Shown: piece after piece, positions 17,433 to 25,869 of the stretch
Numbering within the stretch: position 1 is the first letter of the stretch
Layout of the letters: every line of letters begins with the position of its first letter
From: Pectobacterium wasabiae CFBP 3304
GTDB taxonomy: Bacteria; Pseudomonadota; Gammaproteobacteria; Enterobacterales; Enterobacteriaceae
Length of the DNA stretch: 64,000 bases
Direction of reading: 5' to 3'
Assembly: GCF_001742185.1 (NCBI RefSeq)
Contig: NZ_CP015750.1
Span: forward strand, 2,480,001 to 2,544,000
The notes under the pieces: generated by a model
Database searches by the model: none
What the model was told of the DNA's origin: nothing
What the model saw: only the letters and a program-made list of their open reading frames with translations
Program-made: the position numbers and the translations under genes

Positions 17433-18862
17433 ATGGAAACCTTAAGGTTCACCAAGGCCGCTCTTATTGCGATCGAACCCGACCAGAACAAGCGTTTGGA
17501 ATTCGCAGACAGTGTTGTGCAGGGCTTGCGCCTACGGGTTACGCCAACGGGCGTAAAGTCTTTCTGTGTAGCGCGGTACCGAGATAATAAATTCATCCGG
17601 GTGACGCTGGGACGCTTTCCCGATCTGGCCGTCGATAGTGCCAGAACCAAAGCGCTGGAATTACTTGGTGAGGTGGCGGCGAACGGTAAGAACCCAAATG
17701 TGTTAAAGCGTGCAAAGAACAAAGGCACGGTAACGCTGGAAGAGAGGCCATCAATACTTATATTCATAACCGTGGACACAGGCTTAAAGCGACAACAGAA
17801 CATCAATATAGAGCAACGCTCAATAACTTCTCCGGTGACTGGATGAAGCAGCCAATGGCGAATATTAGCCGCGAGCGAGTAGAAAACCGACACAAAGCCA
17901 TTACAGAAGGCACTGTATGGTTTGGGGTCGATAAAAGCACTCTGCGTTCTGGTGTAGGCTCCGGCAGTAAAGCACAGGCAAATTTATGGGCGAGAGCTTT
18001 ACGCGCTGTTTATCGATTCTCCTACGATCATTACCGAGATGATGAAGGGAAAACCTTGCTCCCCGAACCGCCTACGATGGTGCTGAGCACTAAACGCCAG
18101 TGGCATGGAACGGTCAGAAAAACGGAGCGTATCCGAACCCATGATTTAGGGCGATGGTTAAAAGCCGTTGATGCCGTTAGAGAAAAAGCCACCGAAATCC
18201 GGGATGATGTTGCTGTATCCATGTGTGATGCGATCGATACCGCCTTATTTACTGGCTTACGCCGTTCGGAGGTTTTCGGGCTGACGTGGGATAGGGTGAA
18301 TATGGGAGGTCGCTATTTTTGGATTGATACCACTAAAAATGGCGATCCGCTGGAATTACCCATTACCGAAACCTTACTGAAAATATTCCGGCGTCGTCTC
18401 CAGGTAAAGGGAGCAACAGATACGCAGGTTTTCCCTGGTCGGAATGGTGGCGTTATCCGGGAACCACGCAGAGTGATTGCTCGCATCGTTGCGGCCACGG
18501 TATCAGAGCCTAATCCTGATGCTTTACCAGCAATCGAGTTCAAATGTCACGATGCCCGTAGAACGTTTGGCACGGTGGCGGAGCTGGCTGGCGTTGGTTC
18601 TTATATCCTTAAACGCCTCATGAACCATAGAACGCTGCGTAGCGCTGATGTAACGCAGGGGTATCTTCATTTCGGTGCTGATGAATTGCAGGGGCCGGCC
18701 AGAAAGATAGAGCAGGCCATTCTTGAATATGCCGGACTGGTGGAAAAGGCCGCTAATCTTGATTCTCAACTATTGGCCGTAATGGGAGCAATGACGGATG
18801 AGGATAAGAGGAAGGTGTTGTTTCAATTTCTTAATAGCCCAATAGATGGAAAGAAAGCATGA
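17433..18862 (+). pseudogene. int: P4-like tyrosine integrase, frame-broken
   Basis: The first frame (17433-17846) has the N-terminal DUF4102-like arm-binding domain: RLEFADSVVQGLRLRVTPTG, FRVTLGRFPDLAV-like text and GKNPNVLKRAKNKGTVTLEE. The second (17843-18862) has the catalytic domain: Arg in LFTGLRRSEVFGLTWDRV, HDARRTFGT for the His-x-x-Arg box, and the Tyr in TQGYLHFGAD. Between them the correct reading (EAINTYIHNRGHRLKATT) is in the second frame from about 17750, so the shift lies in GAAGAGAGGCC at about 17741-17751, either two bases gained or one lost. P4-type integrases recombine at tRNA 3' ends, as here. The element is probably not self-excising as written. Confidence 0.85.
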
Positions 18863-19494
18863 AAACTTATTCAGAGCTTGAATCAAGTCCAACTACATAT
18901 GAATTTATTGATGCTTGTTGTTTCTGGGTTGATTTTGATAGCAACGTCAAAAAAAGAGCAGAAGAAAGGGCGAGATCTCATAAGTTTACCTTTGTAAGCA
19001 ATATTACACGTGAGCCTTTATCTAAGGAAAGGGCGCTTGAGTGCATGTTGGATGATCGGTTTGTATTTGAGCATGATAAGCGTGATTCGCCATGTCCGGA
19101 TGCTGATGACATTTTTAAAGCAGCGGGTGTACTCCATCTTTATGGGCAGGATGAATTGAGTAATAAGTTACTTATTCATGCATATCAGAAATTAATTGAT
19201 TGCCAATTAGCCCATGTCAAACTTAGCGGCATCGAAGATGTGATCAAGTCATCAAGGCAAAAAACGATATCGTCTAAGCCCCGTAAACCTCAATATCAAA
19301 AAGAAGCGCTGCGCATAGCTAGGCTGACATGGGAGAAATATCCTGGGGCTAGCAAAAAACGTATGTGTGAAAAAATACGGGATCATTTTGACGGCAGGGT
19401 GAGCCTTAAAAGTCTTGATAATTGGATAAAGAAGGAAAAAATACAACCACCTCCACCGAAAGAATACGTAATTTTTCGTTTAATTTTATCATAG
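18859..19494 (+). CDS. Hypothetical island protein with C-terminal helical segment
   Basis: This 211-residue protein overlaps the integrase stop by 4 bp. No enzyme motif is visible. The N-terminal half is acidic/charged (FDSNVKKRAEERARSHK). The C-terminal part (LRIARLTWEKYPGASKKRMCEKIRDHF, then SLKSLDNWIKKEKIQPPPP) resembles a helix-turn-helix unit used by phage proteins to recognise DNA. It may assist the integrase or regulate it. AT-rich codon use differs from the genes that follow. Confidence 0.6.
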   Translation: MKTYSELESSPTTYEFIDACCFWVDFDSNVKKRAEERARSHKFTFVSNITREPLSKERALECMLDDRFVFEHDKRDSPCPDADDIFKAAGVLHLYGQDELSNKLLIHAYQKLIDCQLAHVKLSGIEDVIKSSRQKTISSKPRKPQYQKEALRIARLTWEKYPGASKKRMCEKIRDHFDGRVSLKSLDNWIKKEKIQPPPPKEYVIFRLILS

Positions 19495-19607
19495 CTATTA
19501 GAAATAGCCGGTTATTGCTTACCCAATAGCCGGATACTGGGCTACCCGACACACCTTATTTCGCCCATAGTTTCACCGTTGTTACCTAACTGACACGGTG
19601 AAGCGTT

Positions 19608-19808
19608 ATGAATGTTATTGAGGCAAACCCTACTAAATTTACCCGACCAGAAGCAGCCGATTATATTGGTGTGAGCCCGCGAACGCTGGCGAATTGGCAT
19701 AGCTCTGGGCGTGTGAAAATTCCCTTCTACAAAGTTGGTCGCAAGAAAACGATCTATCTGAAATCGGATTTAGATGCCTATCTGGCTTCAGTTCGGCAGT
19801 GTGCGTGA
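19608..19808 (+). CDS. AlpA/MerR-like excisionase-type DNA-binding protein
   Basis: The 66-residue protein is essentially one winged helix: FTRPEAADYIGVSPRTLANWHSSGRVKIPFYKVGRKKTIYLKSDLDAYL. This is the helix_turn_helix_17/excisionase pattern found as AlpA or Xis in P4-like satellites. It probably regulates integrase expression or directs excision. It follows a 113-bp gap after the preceding gene. Confidence 0.82.
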   Translation: MNVIEANPTKFTRPEAADYIGVSPRTLANWHSSGRVKIPFYKVGRKKTIYLKSDLDAYLASVRQCA

Positions 19809-19816
19809 GGTGGCGA

Positions 19817-20263
19817 ATGGATGAAATGAAAAACGCCCGTGCTACCGAGCGTCAACATGAACAAATAAAACCTGCTGCGCAACCTAATATTGCTGGTGGA
19901 CATAATAGCCAGCCAGAGCGGATAAGGCCAGTCCCTAAGAAGCATCGCGCACGGGTTTTCATGTTGCGTTCCGGTGCTGGCGGCTTTACTGAGAATGATA
20001 TTCTCCGTCATTGCCGCCTTTCCTCTGGCCGGAATTACGCTACCGAATTAGAACGCCTGCTTGATATCCAGTTAGAGCGGATTGACGAGCCAAACACAGA
20101 CGGGATCGGCAGTCACTATCGTTATCGGTTTGCAAAGCGAGATGATATTTCCCGTGTCATTCGACTGGTAAATACCAACTCCGATATTAACGGCCACCAG
20201 CCGCTTACCCAGCAAGAAATTAACCATATCCTGAGTCTGTACCCAGATTACGCCGCCAGCTAA
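19817..20263 (+). CDS. Hypothetical phage-type protein
   Basis: The start at ATG 19817 has GAGG 6 bp upstream; GTG 19799 is a weaker option inside the previous gene. The 148-residue product has a basic, disordered N-terminus, then a compact winged-helix-like stretch (RVFMLRSGAGGFTENDILRHCRLSSGRNYATELERLLDI) and a C-terminal helical tail with LTQQEINHILSLYPDY. It is common in enterobacterial satellites in this position, but its role is unknown. Confidence 0.6.
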   Translation: MDEMKNARATERQHEQIKPAAQPNIAGGHNSQPERIRPVPKKHRARVFMLRSGAGGFTENDILRHCRLSSGRNYATELERLLDIQLERIDEPNTDGIGSHYRYRFAKRDDISRVIRLVNTNSDINGHQPLTQQEINHILSLYPDYAAS

Positions 20264-20275
20264 CGGAGCCTGATA

Positions 20276-20881
20276 ATGACATCAAAAAATAATGACCTTA
20301 ACGGTCAGGGATTCGCTCACCCTGAAAACAGCCAGAGCGATATTTTCAAAGCCAGCGAACAGGATATTTCTGTTATCAATTTTGAGGGTATGAAGGTGCG
20401 GATCGTGAATATTCATGGTGAGCCGTGGTTTATTGCAAAAGATGTTTGCGACTCACTGGAGGTAGTCAACTCACGGGATGCTTTGACAGCGTTAGATCCT
20501 GATGAAAAGAATACTGTAGCTTTAACCTACGGTATTCGAGGCAACCCTAACCGCGGGGCTGTTTCCGAGTCCGGCTTCTACAAACTGATTGCCCGCAGTC
20601 GGAAAGCCACCACACCCGGCACGTTCGCCCATCGGTTTAGTAATTGGGTATTCCGTGAGGTTATACCGTCCATTCGTAAAACCGGCTCTTACGGTGTGCC
20701 GTGGGCATTCCTGCATGACTTCACGCGTCGTAAGCAATCCTATCTGAAGCAAGCCAGTAAGAAAGGCCGCGATCTGCAAGCCTGCAAACAGCAGAAACGG
20801 CACTTAAGCACGGAAGAAGAACAATTATGGCGTGAGTATCAACCAGCCTTACCACTGGCGGGAGGTAGCGATCATGATTAA
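20276..20881 (+). CDS. Bro-N domain phage antirepressor-like protein
   Basis: The 201-residue protein carries an N-terminal BRO domain from about residue 33: INFEGMKVRIVNIHGEPWFIAKDVCDSLEV, NAVSESGFYKLIARSRK-like text, and FSNWVFREVIPSIRKTGSYG, the signature closing block. The C-terminal part is basic and short, without an ANT/KilAC domain. Such proteins act as phage antirepressors that bind DNA. In satellites they may answer a helper phage. It starts behind CGGAG. Confidence 0.85.
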   Translation: MTSKNNDLNGQGFAHPENSQSDIFKASEQDISVINFEGMKVRIVNIHGEPWFIAKDVCDSLEVVNSRDALTALDPDEKNTVALTYGIRGNPNRGAVSESGFYKLIARSRKATTPGTFAHRFSNWVFREVIPSIRKTGSYGVPWAFLHDFTRRKQSYLKQASKKGRDLQACKQQKRHLSTEEEQLWREYQPALPLAGGSDHD

Positions 20882-20968
20882 TTGCCAATATCCCACCGGT
20901 ACTACACACACTGAATGCGAAATGCGCCCGCACCGTTTAGCCAACGCAATTATGCGTTCGCTGGCTGG

Positions 20969-21142
20969 CTATTCTTTTGATTTCTTGCGTTGCCGGTATT
21001 TCACTTCACGCTGTAAAGCTGAAACAACGAATTGCCCAGTTGTTTCACCCTCTTCCTTTAGTGCCTCAACCTCTTTAACTACTTCGTGTGGGACACGGGC
21101 GGCAATAGTTTGCGACCGGCCATTGACTGCTTTCGTTGCCAT
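20969..21142 (-). CDS. YlcI/YnfO-family small regulator, ribbon-helix-helix-like
   Basis: The start is ATG 21142 (MATKAVNGRSQTIAARVPHE), with GGAG upstream; the longer open frame starting at 21313 would run through the divergent promoter. The 57-residue product follows the YlcI/YnfO (DUF3950) pattern: SQTIAARVPHEVVKEVEALK, then GQFVVSALQREVKYRQRKK. This is beta strand-helix-helix, like Arc/CopG repressors. It is divergent from the Icd-like gene, and three copies of an 11-bp palindrome occupy the gap, so it probably autoregulates and controls that promoter. Confidence 0.75.
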   Translation of the reverse strand: MATKAVNGRSQTIAARVPHEVVKEVEALKEEGETTGQFVVSALQREVKYRQRKKSKE

Positions 21143-21163
21143 ATCAGCGTTTCTCCGTTTTAG

Positions 21164-21244
21164 GTGTTCAACAGTATGGCATGAAAAAAGTGATTGTAAA
21201 TGCTTGACGTGTTCAACACCTTGCAATAGGCTGGTGTTCAACAC
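21164..21244. promoter_or_regulatory. Triple palindromic operator GTGTTCAACAC
   Basis: GTGTTCAACAG at 21164-21174 and GTGTTCAACAC at 21209-21219 and 21234-21244 lie between divergent genes. The last two extend to CACCTT. A possible -35 TTGACG at 21204-21209 overlaps the second site. They are likely operators for the ribbon-helix-helix-like protein encoded at 20969-21142. Confidence 0.65.
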
Positions 21245-21334
21245 CTTATCCACAGGTGTTACACAAATAACGAAGCCCAGCAGTGCGGGAACACTTACTG
21301 GGCTTCTCACCACACCGTTATTAGGAGTAACGCT

Positions 21335-21526
21335 ATGGCTGATTCACAGTCTACCCAAACTCACACCAAATTTATATGGCGCTTTCTGGCGCTGGGCATG
21401 TCGTCTCGCCGCATTATTCGCATTGTTGCCACTACCGAGCACGAAGCACGGGAAAAATCCCCAGCTGGCTGTGTCATGGTTTTCGCTGGTCGCCTGCCCG
21501 TTCAGGAGGTGCGCTATGTTCGATAA
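21335..21526 (+). CDS. Icd-like (host cell division inhibitor) satellite protein
   Basis: The 63-residue protein matches the small Icd-like family of P4-type elements: KFIWRFLALGMSSRRIIRIVATTEHEAREKSP, then CVMVFAGRLPVQEV. The P4 icd product is proposed to block host division, but the function of homologues is mostly unproven. It follows a good ribosome-binding site (TAGGAG) and begins a run of tightly overlapping small genes leading to the primase. Confidence 0.75.
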   Translation: MADSQSTQTHTKFIWRFLALGMSSRRIIRIVATTEHEAREKSPAGCVMVFAGRLPVQEVRYVR

Positions 21527-21707
21527 CACCCCGTTAGAACTGGAAGAAATTATCGATCAATGTCGCGCACTGGCCTACGCCGCGGTTAATACCGATGAAC
21601 CTCAAGCGCGTGAAATTCTGCTGTTTGTCCTGCAAGAACGTATCGATCACCTGTACCGCACCAGCCAGGCAGAACCAGCACAAGCGGAGGTGTCCCATGT
21701 TGCGTGA
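21516..21707 (+). CDS. Small satellite protein, acidic, unknown
   Basis: ATG 21516 follows AGGAGGT by 5 bp and overlaps the end of the Icd-like gene by 11 bp. The 63-residue product (MFDNTPLELEEIIDQCRALAY) is acidic and mostly helical. No known motif is visible. The very strong ribosome-binding site and the overlap support a real gene. Confidence 0.65.
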   Translation: MFDNTPLELEEIIDQCRALAYAAVNTDEPQAREILLFVLQERIDHLYRTSQAEPAQAEVSHVA

Positions 21708-21933
21708 CGCTGCGTTGTCTCAGGCTGCGCATCAGGCCGATCAGTTGTGCGTTCTGCTGCTGTTACTGGAACAAACTCATGAGCAATTAAGTGAAGTCGA
21801 TATGGCGACAGCGTTAGGGCTTGCCCGTGATCTATCGGCCACCCCTGCTTTATGGCTGCTGGATGAGCAACAGAAGAAAAACCGATGCTGTGAAGGTGAT
21901 ACCCCTGAAAAGACGGAGGTGTCCCGTGACTAA
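21697..21933 (+). CDS. Small satellite protein, unknown
   Basis: ATG 21697 has GGAGG 6 bp upstream and overlaps the previous gene by 11 bp. The 78-residue product (MLRDAALSQAAHQADQLCVL) is helical, with a leucine-rich segment LCVLLLLLEQTHEQL that could be a short coiled coil. Function unknown. Confidence 0.6.
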   Translation: MLRDAALSQAAHQADQLCVLLLLLEQTHEQLSEVDMATALGLARDLSATPALWLLDEQQKKNRCCEGDTPEKTEVSRD

Positions 21934-22132
21934 TAACGCGCAAAACGCGGCCGCTAACCCGTTCAAAGGCATGGCGATGAATGCCGAGGATGCGATCAAC
22001 AATATTGCCGGATTGTTGAATGCGGGCATGTTCCTGATGAACACCGATCGCCACCGTAGCGTGGGCATTGAGTTAATTGATATCGCCCATGATTACGCCT
22101 GTGAAGTTTCTAAAGGGGGTAATCATGCCTAA
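21926..22132 (+). CDS. Small satellite protein, unknown (GTG start)
   Basis: GTG 21926 follows GGAGGTGTCCC, the same translation-start block used by the gene before it. The 68-residue product contains NPFKGMAMNAEDAINNIAGL and YACEVSKGGNHA. It overlaps both neighbours by 8 bp, the usual translational-coupling layout. No function is recognised. Confidence 0.6.
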   Translation: MTNNAQNAAANPFKGMAMNAEDAINNIAGLLNAGMFLMNTDRHRSVGIELIDIAHDYACEVSKGGNHA

Positions 22133-22334
22133 TCAAACGCCAACCATTACCGCCACGTTACAGGTTACCCCTGATTTCACTGGGCGCATGCTGGTGTACG
22201 TGAAGGACGGCAGAGCCACCAGTGACCGTCGATTATTCGATGATGAGCTGGTGGCCGGACTCGATACTTTTCTGGAGCTGGCAACCCGTGCGGGTTATCA
22301 GGTGATTTCACCGGACACAGGAGCGGCAGCATGA
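22125..22334 (+). CDS. Small satellite protein, unknown
   Basis: ATG 22125 has AGGGGGT upstream. The 69-residue product (MPNQTPTITATLQVTPDFTG) looks like a small beta-rich fold with VYVKDGRATSDRRLFDDEL and ends in a helix (DTFLELATRAGYQVIS). It overlaps its neighbours by a few bases. Function unknown. Confidence 0.6.
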   Translation: MPNQTPTITATLQVTPDFTGRMLVYVKDGRATSDRRLFDDELVAGLDTFLELATRAGYQVISPDTGAAA

Positions 22335-22558
22335 GCAGACAGGTTTATGAAATCCAGTGCCAGGTTGAGGAAGCGTTACACCACGTCAAAAAATCGAAAG
22401 AGATCCTTGATATGTGGCTGAATCTCATCCCAAACGATGAAGCCCGCGAGGGTGAATCTATCCGTGTCGCTATCGTGATGGATCAGGTTATCGAAGCCAT
22501 TTCCTGTCTGAATAAGGCAGAAGCGATGGGCAGCAACAAAACAGGAGAGGCGCGATAG
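22331..22558 (+). CDS. Small helical satellite protein, unknown
   Basis: The 75-residue protein (MSRQVYEIQCQVEEALHHV) is predicted to be almost all helix. It overlaps the gene before it by 4 bp and the primase start by 1 bp. No motif is visible. The position directly ahead of the replication gene suggests an accessory replication or control role, by inference only. Confidence 0.6.
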   Translation: MSRQVYEIQCQVEEALHHVKKSKEILDMWLNLIPNDEAREGESIRVAIVMDQVIEAISCLNKAEAMGSNKTGEAR

Positions 22559-25251
22559 TGCGTAATATCGATTTTATCCGCAAGGTATCCACTGCTGCTG
22601 CGGGGCGCTGGCCTGATGTGCTTTCTCAATTGGGGATTGAGGTTCCCCGTCACCCAACGACGCTTACCCCTTGCCCGGCGTGTGGCGGTACCGATCGCTT
22701 TCAGTTCGACAATCTGGAGGGGCGCGGGACATGGCATTGCCGCCACTGTAAGCCGGAAGCCGGTGACGGGCTGGCGCTGGTGATGAACGTTCGCCAGTGT
22801 GCCGCAATGGACGCCGCGCAAAGGGTGGCGGAGGTGTTGGGTATCGATGCCCGGACGCTGGAACAGGCCACCAGCCAGAGCGACGCCCGGCAACCGCCAG
22901 CGGAAAATAACGGGCGTTCTTCTTCCGTTGACGAAAAAGCCCAACGCTTTACCCCGCGTCTGGCGAAGCTAACCACGCAGGCACAGCCGGGAGAATCTGC
23001 ATATCTGGCCGGAAAAGGGTTAACCGGCTTTTCGTATCCGCTGCTGTCTGATGGCACGCTGCTGCTGACGCTACAGGACGCGAACGGTACCACCACCGCC
23101 GCACAGACGATAAAACCCGATGGCAGCAAGCGACTGGTGACCGATTCCGCTAAGCGTGGGGCGTATCACGCGGTTAACGCCCCTGAACAGCCCGACACGG
23201 TGATTATCGGCGAAGGACTGGCGACGGCGTTAAGCGTTCACCTGATGCGCCCTGAGGCGTTGACCATCGCGGCTATCGATGCGGGCAATATGGTGCCGGT
23301 GGCAAAAGCGATGCGCACGCAGTATGCCCACGCGCAAATCATCCTTGCTGCGGATAACGACATCGTGGCAGGTAAGCCGAACGCGGGAAAAGACTGGGCA
23401 GAGAAAGCCGCCCGTGAGGTGAACGGCTGGGTAACGCTACCGCCCACCAGCGAAAAGGCTGACTGGGATGATTACCGCCAGCAATTCGGATTGGATGCCG
23501 CGATACAGGCGTTTGCCGAATCGCTCTATGCGGTATCAGGTGGCAATAAGCCCGCGCATGACGACCCGCTAAGACCACGCGTGGAGGGCCGCAGCGATGG
23601 CGTTTTCTGGCTGGCCCCAAAAGTGGATAAAGACAGCGGCGAGGTGATCAACAACGAAAGCTGGCTATGCTCCGCGCTGAACGTGGTGGGCATTGGGCGG
23701 GATGAAAAAGACCAGTATCTGATACTGCGCTGGCGGGCAATCGGTGCGAACGCGGATACCACGCAGGCTATCCCACTGGCTGATATCGGTGAGCGTGAAG
23801 GCTGGCGAACGCTGAAAAACGGCGGCGTGAACGTCACCACCAAAAACAGCCTGAGGGCGATACTGGCCGACTGGCTCCAGCGCAGCGCCGTGCATGAGAT
23901 TTGGCATATCGGCCATGCGACAGGCTGGCAGTGCGGTGCCTACATCATGCCGGACGGTGAAATTATCGGACAACCCGACAGGCCGGTACTGTTCAACGGT
24001 CGCAGCTCCGCGGCGGCGGGCTACACCGTCAAAGGCACAGCTGAAAGCTGGCGTCACAGCATTGCGCGGCTGGTGGACGGCAACTATTCCATGATGACCG
24101 GCATAGCGGCGGCGTTATCCGCTCCGCTTATTGGGCTATCTGGTTCGGACGGATTCGGTATCCATTTCTATGAGCAATCCAGTGCCGGTAAGACCACGGC
24201 GGCGAATGTCTCCACCAGTCTGTACGGCAATCCTGATTTACTGCGCCTGACGTGGTACGGCACCGCGCTGGGGCTGGCGAACGAAGCCGCCGCCCACAAT
24301 GACGGCCTGATGCCGCTGGATGAAGTCGGGCAAGGCGCTGACCCGGTGAGTGTGGCGCAAGCCGCCTATGCCCTGTTTAACGGCGTGGGCAAGTTACAGG
24401 GAGCCAAAGAAGGCGGTAACCGGGATTTAAAACGCTGGCGCACGGTGGCGATCAGTACCGGCGAAATGGATTTGGAAACCTTCATTGCCAGCGTGGGCAG
24501 AAAAACCAAAGCCGGCCAACTGGTACGCCTGCTGAATATCCCGTTAAGCAAGGCGATACGCTTCCATGAGTACAGCAACGGCAAGCAGCACGCCGATGCG
24601 CTGAAAGATGCTTACCAGCGGCACTACGGCGCAGCCGGGCGGGCATGGATTAAGTACCTTGCCGACCACCAGCAACAGGCTATCGAGGCCGTGAGAGCCG
24701 CCGAAATACGCTGGCGCGGGCTTATCCCCGCTGACTATGGCGAACAGGTTCACCGCGTGGCCGCACGCTTTGCGGTGATGGAAGCGGCGCTATCGCTGGG
24801 CAAGGTTATCACCGGCTGGGATGAGCAGACGAGCCGTGACGCGATACAACACAGCTTTAATGCCTGGGTGCGTGAATTCGGTACCGGCAACAAAGAGCAT
24901 CAGCAGATTATCGAGCAGTGCGAAGCGTTCCTGAATGCGTGTGGGTTAAGCCGGTTCGCGCCGCTGCCCTACGACCGCGCCAGCCTGCCTATTCGGGATT
25001 TGGCCGGATACCGTAACCGGGGCGAACACGACGATGCGCCGATGGTGTTCTACACCTTCCCCGCCACCTTTGAAGGCGAGATTGCCAAAGGGTTTAACGC
25101 CAAGCAGTTTGCCGAAATCCTGCGCGGTGCGGGTATGTTGACCCCGCCCACCAGCGGGCGCGGCTATCAGCGTAAGTCTCCGCGTATCGATGGGCGGCAG
25201 ATAAACGTCTACGTCCTTCAGTATCGTCCGGAGGACAGCCAGCCAGAATAG
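22558..25251 (+). CDS. P4-alpha-like primase/helicase (zinc ribbon, toprim, DUF927)
   Basis: The 897-residue protein (GTG start, coupled to the previous gene) has three modules. A DnaG-type zinc ribbon uses Cys39, Cys42, Cys61 and Cys64 (CPACGGTDRF...WHCRHC). A toprim primase region follows with VIIGEGLATALSVHLM and LAADND near residue 260. From about residue 330 comes a DUF927-type helicase region with Walker A SSAGKTT near residue 541 and a PLDEVGQG Walker B-like motif. This is the layout of satellite replication proteins related to P4 alpha, which prime and unwind from iteron origins. Iterons begin 28 bp after its stop. The frame is complete. Confidence 0.9.
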   Translation: MRNIDFIRKVSTAAAGRWPDVLSQLGIEVPRHPTTLTPCPACGGTDRFQFDNLEGRGTWHCRHCKPEAGDGLALVMNVRQCAAMDAAQRVAEVLGIDARTLEQATSQSDARQPPAENNGRSSSVDEKAQRFTPRLAKLTTQAQPGESAYLAGKGLTGFSYPLLSDGTLLLTLQDANGTTTAAQTIKPDGSKRLVTDSAKRGAYHAVNAPEQPDTVIIGEGLATALSVHLMRPEALTIAAIDAGNMVPVAKAMRTQYAHAQIILAADNDIVAGKPNAGKDWAEKAAREVNGWVTLPPTSEKADWDDYRQQFGLDAAIQAFAESLYAVSGGNKPAHDDPLRPRVEGRSDGVFWLAPKVDKDSGEVINNESWLCSALNVVGIGRDEKDQYLILRWRAIGANADTTQAIPLADIGEREGWRTLKNGGVNVTTKNSLRAILADWLQRSAVHEIWHIGHATGWQCGAYIMPDGEIIGQPDRPVLFNGRSSAAAGYTVKGTAESWRHSIARLVDGNYSMMTGIAAALSAPLIGLSGSDGFGIHFYEQSSAGKTTAANVSTSLYGNPDLLRLTWYGTALGLANEAAAHNDGLMPLDEVGQGADPVSVAQAAYALFNGVGKLQGAKEGGNRDLKRWRTVAISTGEMDLETFIASVGRKTKAGQLVRLLNIPLSKAIRFHEYSNGKQHADALKDAYQRHYGAAGRAWIKYLADHQQQAIEAVRAAEIRWRGLIPADYGEQVHRVAARFAVMEAALSLGKVITGWDEQTSRDAIQHSFNAWVREFGTGNKEHQQIIEQCEAFLNACGLSRFAPLPYDRASLPIRDLAGYRNRGEHDDAPMVFYTFPATFEGEIAKGFNAKQFAEILRGAGMLTPPTSGRGYQRKSPRIDGRQINVYVLQYRPEDSQPE

Positions 25252-25278
25252 GATTTATTCACACACGTAGAAAGTGTG

Positions 25279-25387
25279 TTGGTTCAGTCAGTTCAGTTGG
25301 TTCAATGTGTAAATGTGATTGTTATGTAAGGAAAATATTTTCCATGTTGAACCAACACTGAACCAACAACGGGGCATTTTGAACCAA
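25279..25387. repeat. Iteron cluster A, putative replication origin
   Basis: Five copies of the octamer TTGGTTCA lie here: forward at 25279-25286 and 25297-25304, inverted at 25348-25355, 25359-25366 and 25380-25387. An AT-rich segment (25305-25345) sits between the forward and inverted groups, as expected for a melting region. The cluster lies just after the primase gene and before ssb. The same octamer returns at 32330-32449. Confidence 0.7.
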
Positions 25388-25420
25388 CAGCGATAAACGG
25401 CTGAGGGGAGGAAAACAACC

Positions 25421-25858
25421 ATGACAGCACAGATTTCCGCTTATGGCCGCCTGGTGGTGGATGTACAGAGCCGCACCACCAGCAACGGTAACACCATGAG
25501 TTTCACCCGTATGGCGGTACCGTTGCCCTGTCAGAAGGCAGAGAACGGCGAAGCTACTTTCTGGCTGGCGGTGACGGCCTTTGGCAAACATGCGGACGCG
25601 CTGGCGAAACACCAGAAAGGCGACATGGTGAGCGTATCGGGCAACCTGCAAATCACCCAGTGGACAGACGGCCACGGTAACGCACAAACCGGCTACCAGG
25701 TGATTGCCGACAGTGTCGTGAGCGCCCGAACGGTACGGCCCGGAGGCCGCAAGGGTGCCGCAGGCCAACCGACTGACGCATTGCGCCGCGCACACGAACA
25801 GAGCGCACAAGGTAATAGCCACAACGTACCCGATTTTAGCGATGACGCGCCATTTTGA
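25421..25858 (+). CDS. ssb: Single-stranded DNA-binding protein
   Basis: The 145-residue SSB has an OB fold (ISAYGRLVVDVQSRTTSNG, AVTAFGKHADALAKHQKGDMVSVSGNLQI) and ends in DFSDDAPF, close to the DDIPF tip that recruits replication partners. The first part of the fold is more divergent than the chromosomal SSB, so it is the element's own copy. It would coat DNA unwound at the neighbouring origin. It starts behind GAGGGGAGGA. Confidence 0.9.
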   Translation: MTAQISAYGRLVVDVQSRTTSNGNTMSFTRMAVPLPCQKAENGEATFWLAVTAFGKHADALAKHQKGDMVSVSGNLQITQWTDGHGNAQTGYQVIADSVVSARTVRPGGRKGAAGQPTDALRRAHEQSAQGNSHNVPDFSDDAPF

Positions 25859-25869
25859 GGAACGCCACG

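Noticed and set aside
21164..21244. Palindromic repeats considered as a CRISPR array
   Set aside because: Units are only 11 bp with uneven short spacing, which fits operators and not CRISPR repeats.
20832..21515. Long plus-strand frame running into the small gene at 21516
   Set aside because: The upstream part covers the antisense of the YlcI/YnfO-like gene and its operator; only the last 63 codons behind AGGAGGT look coding.
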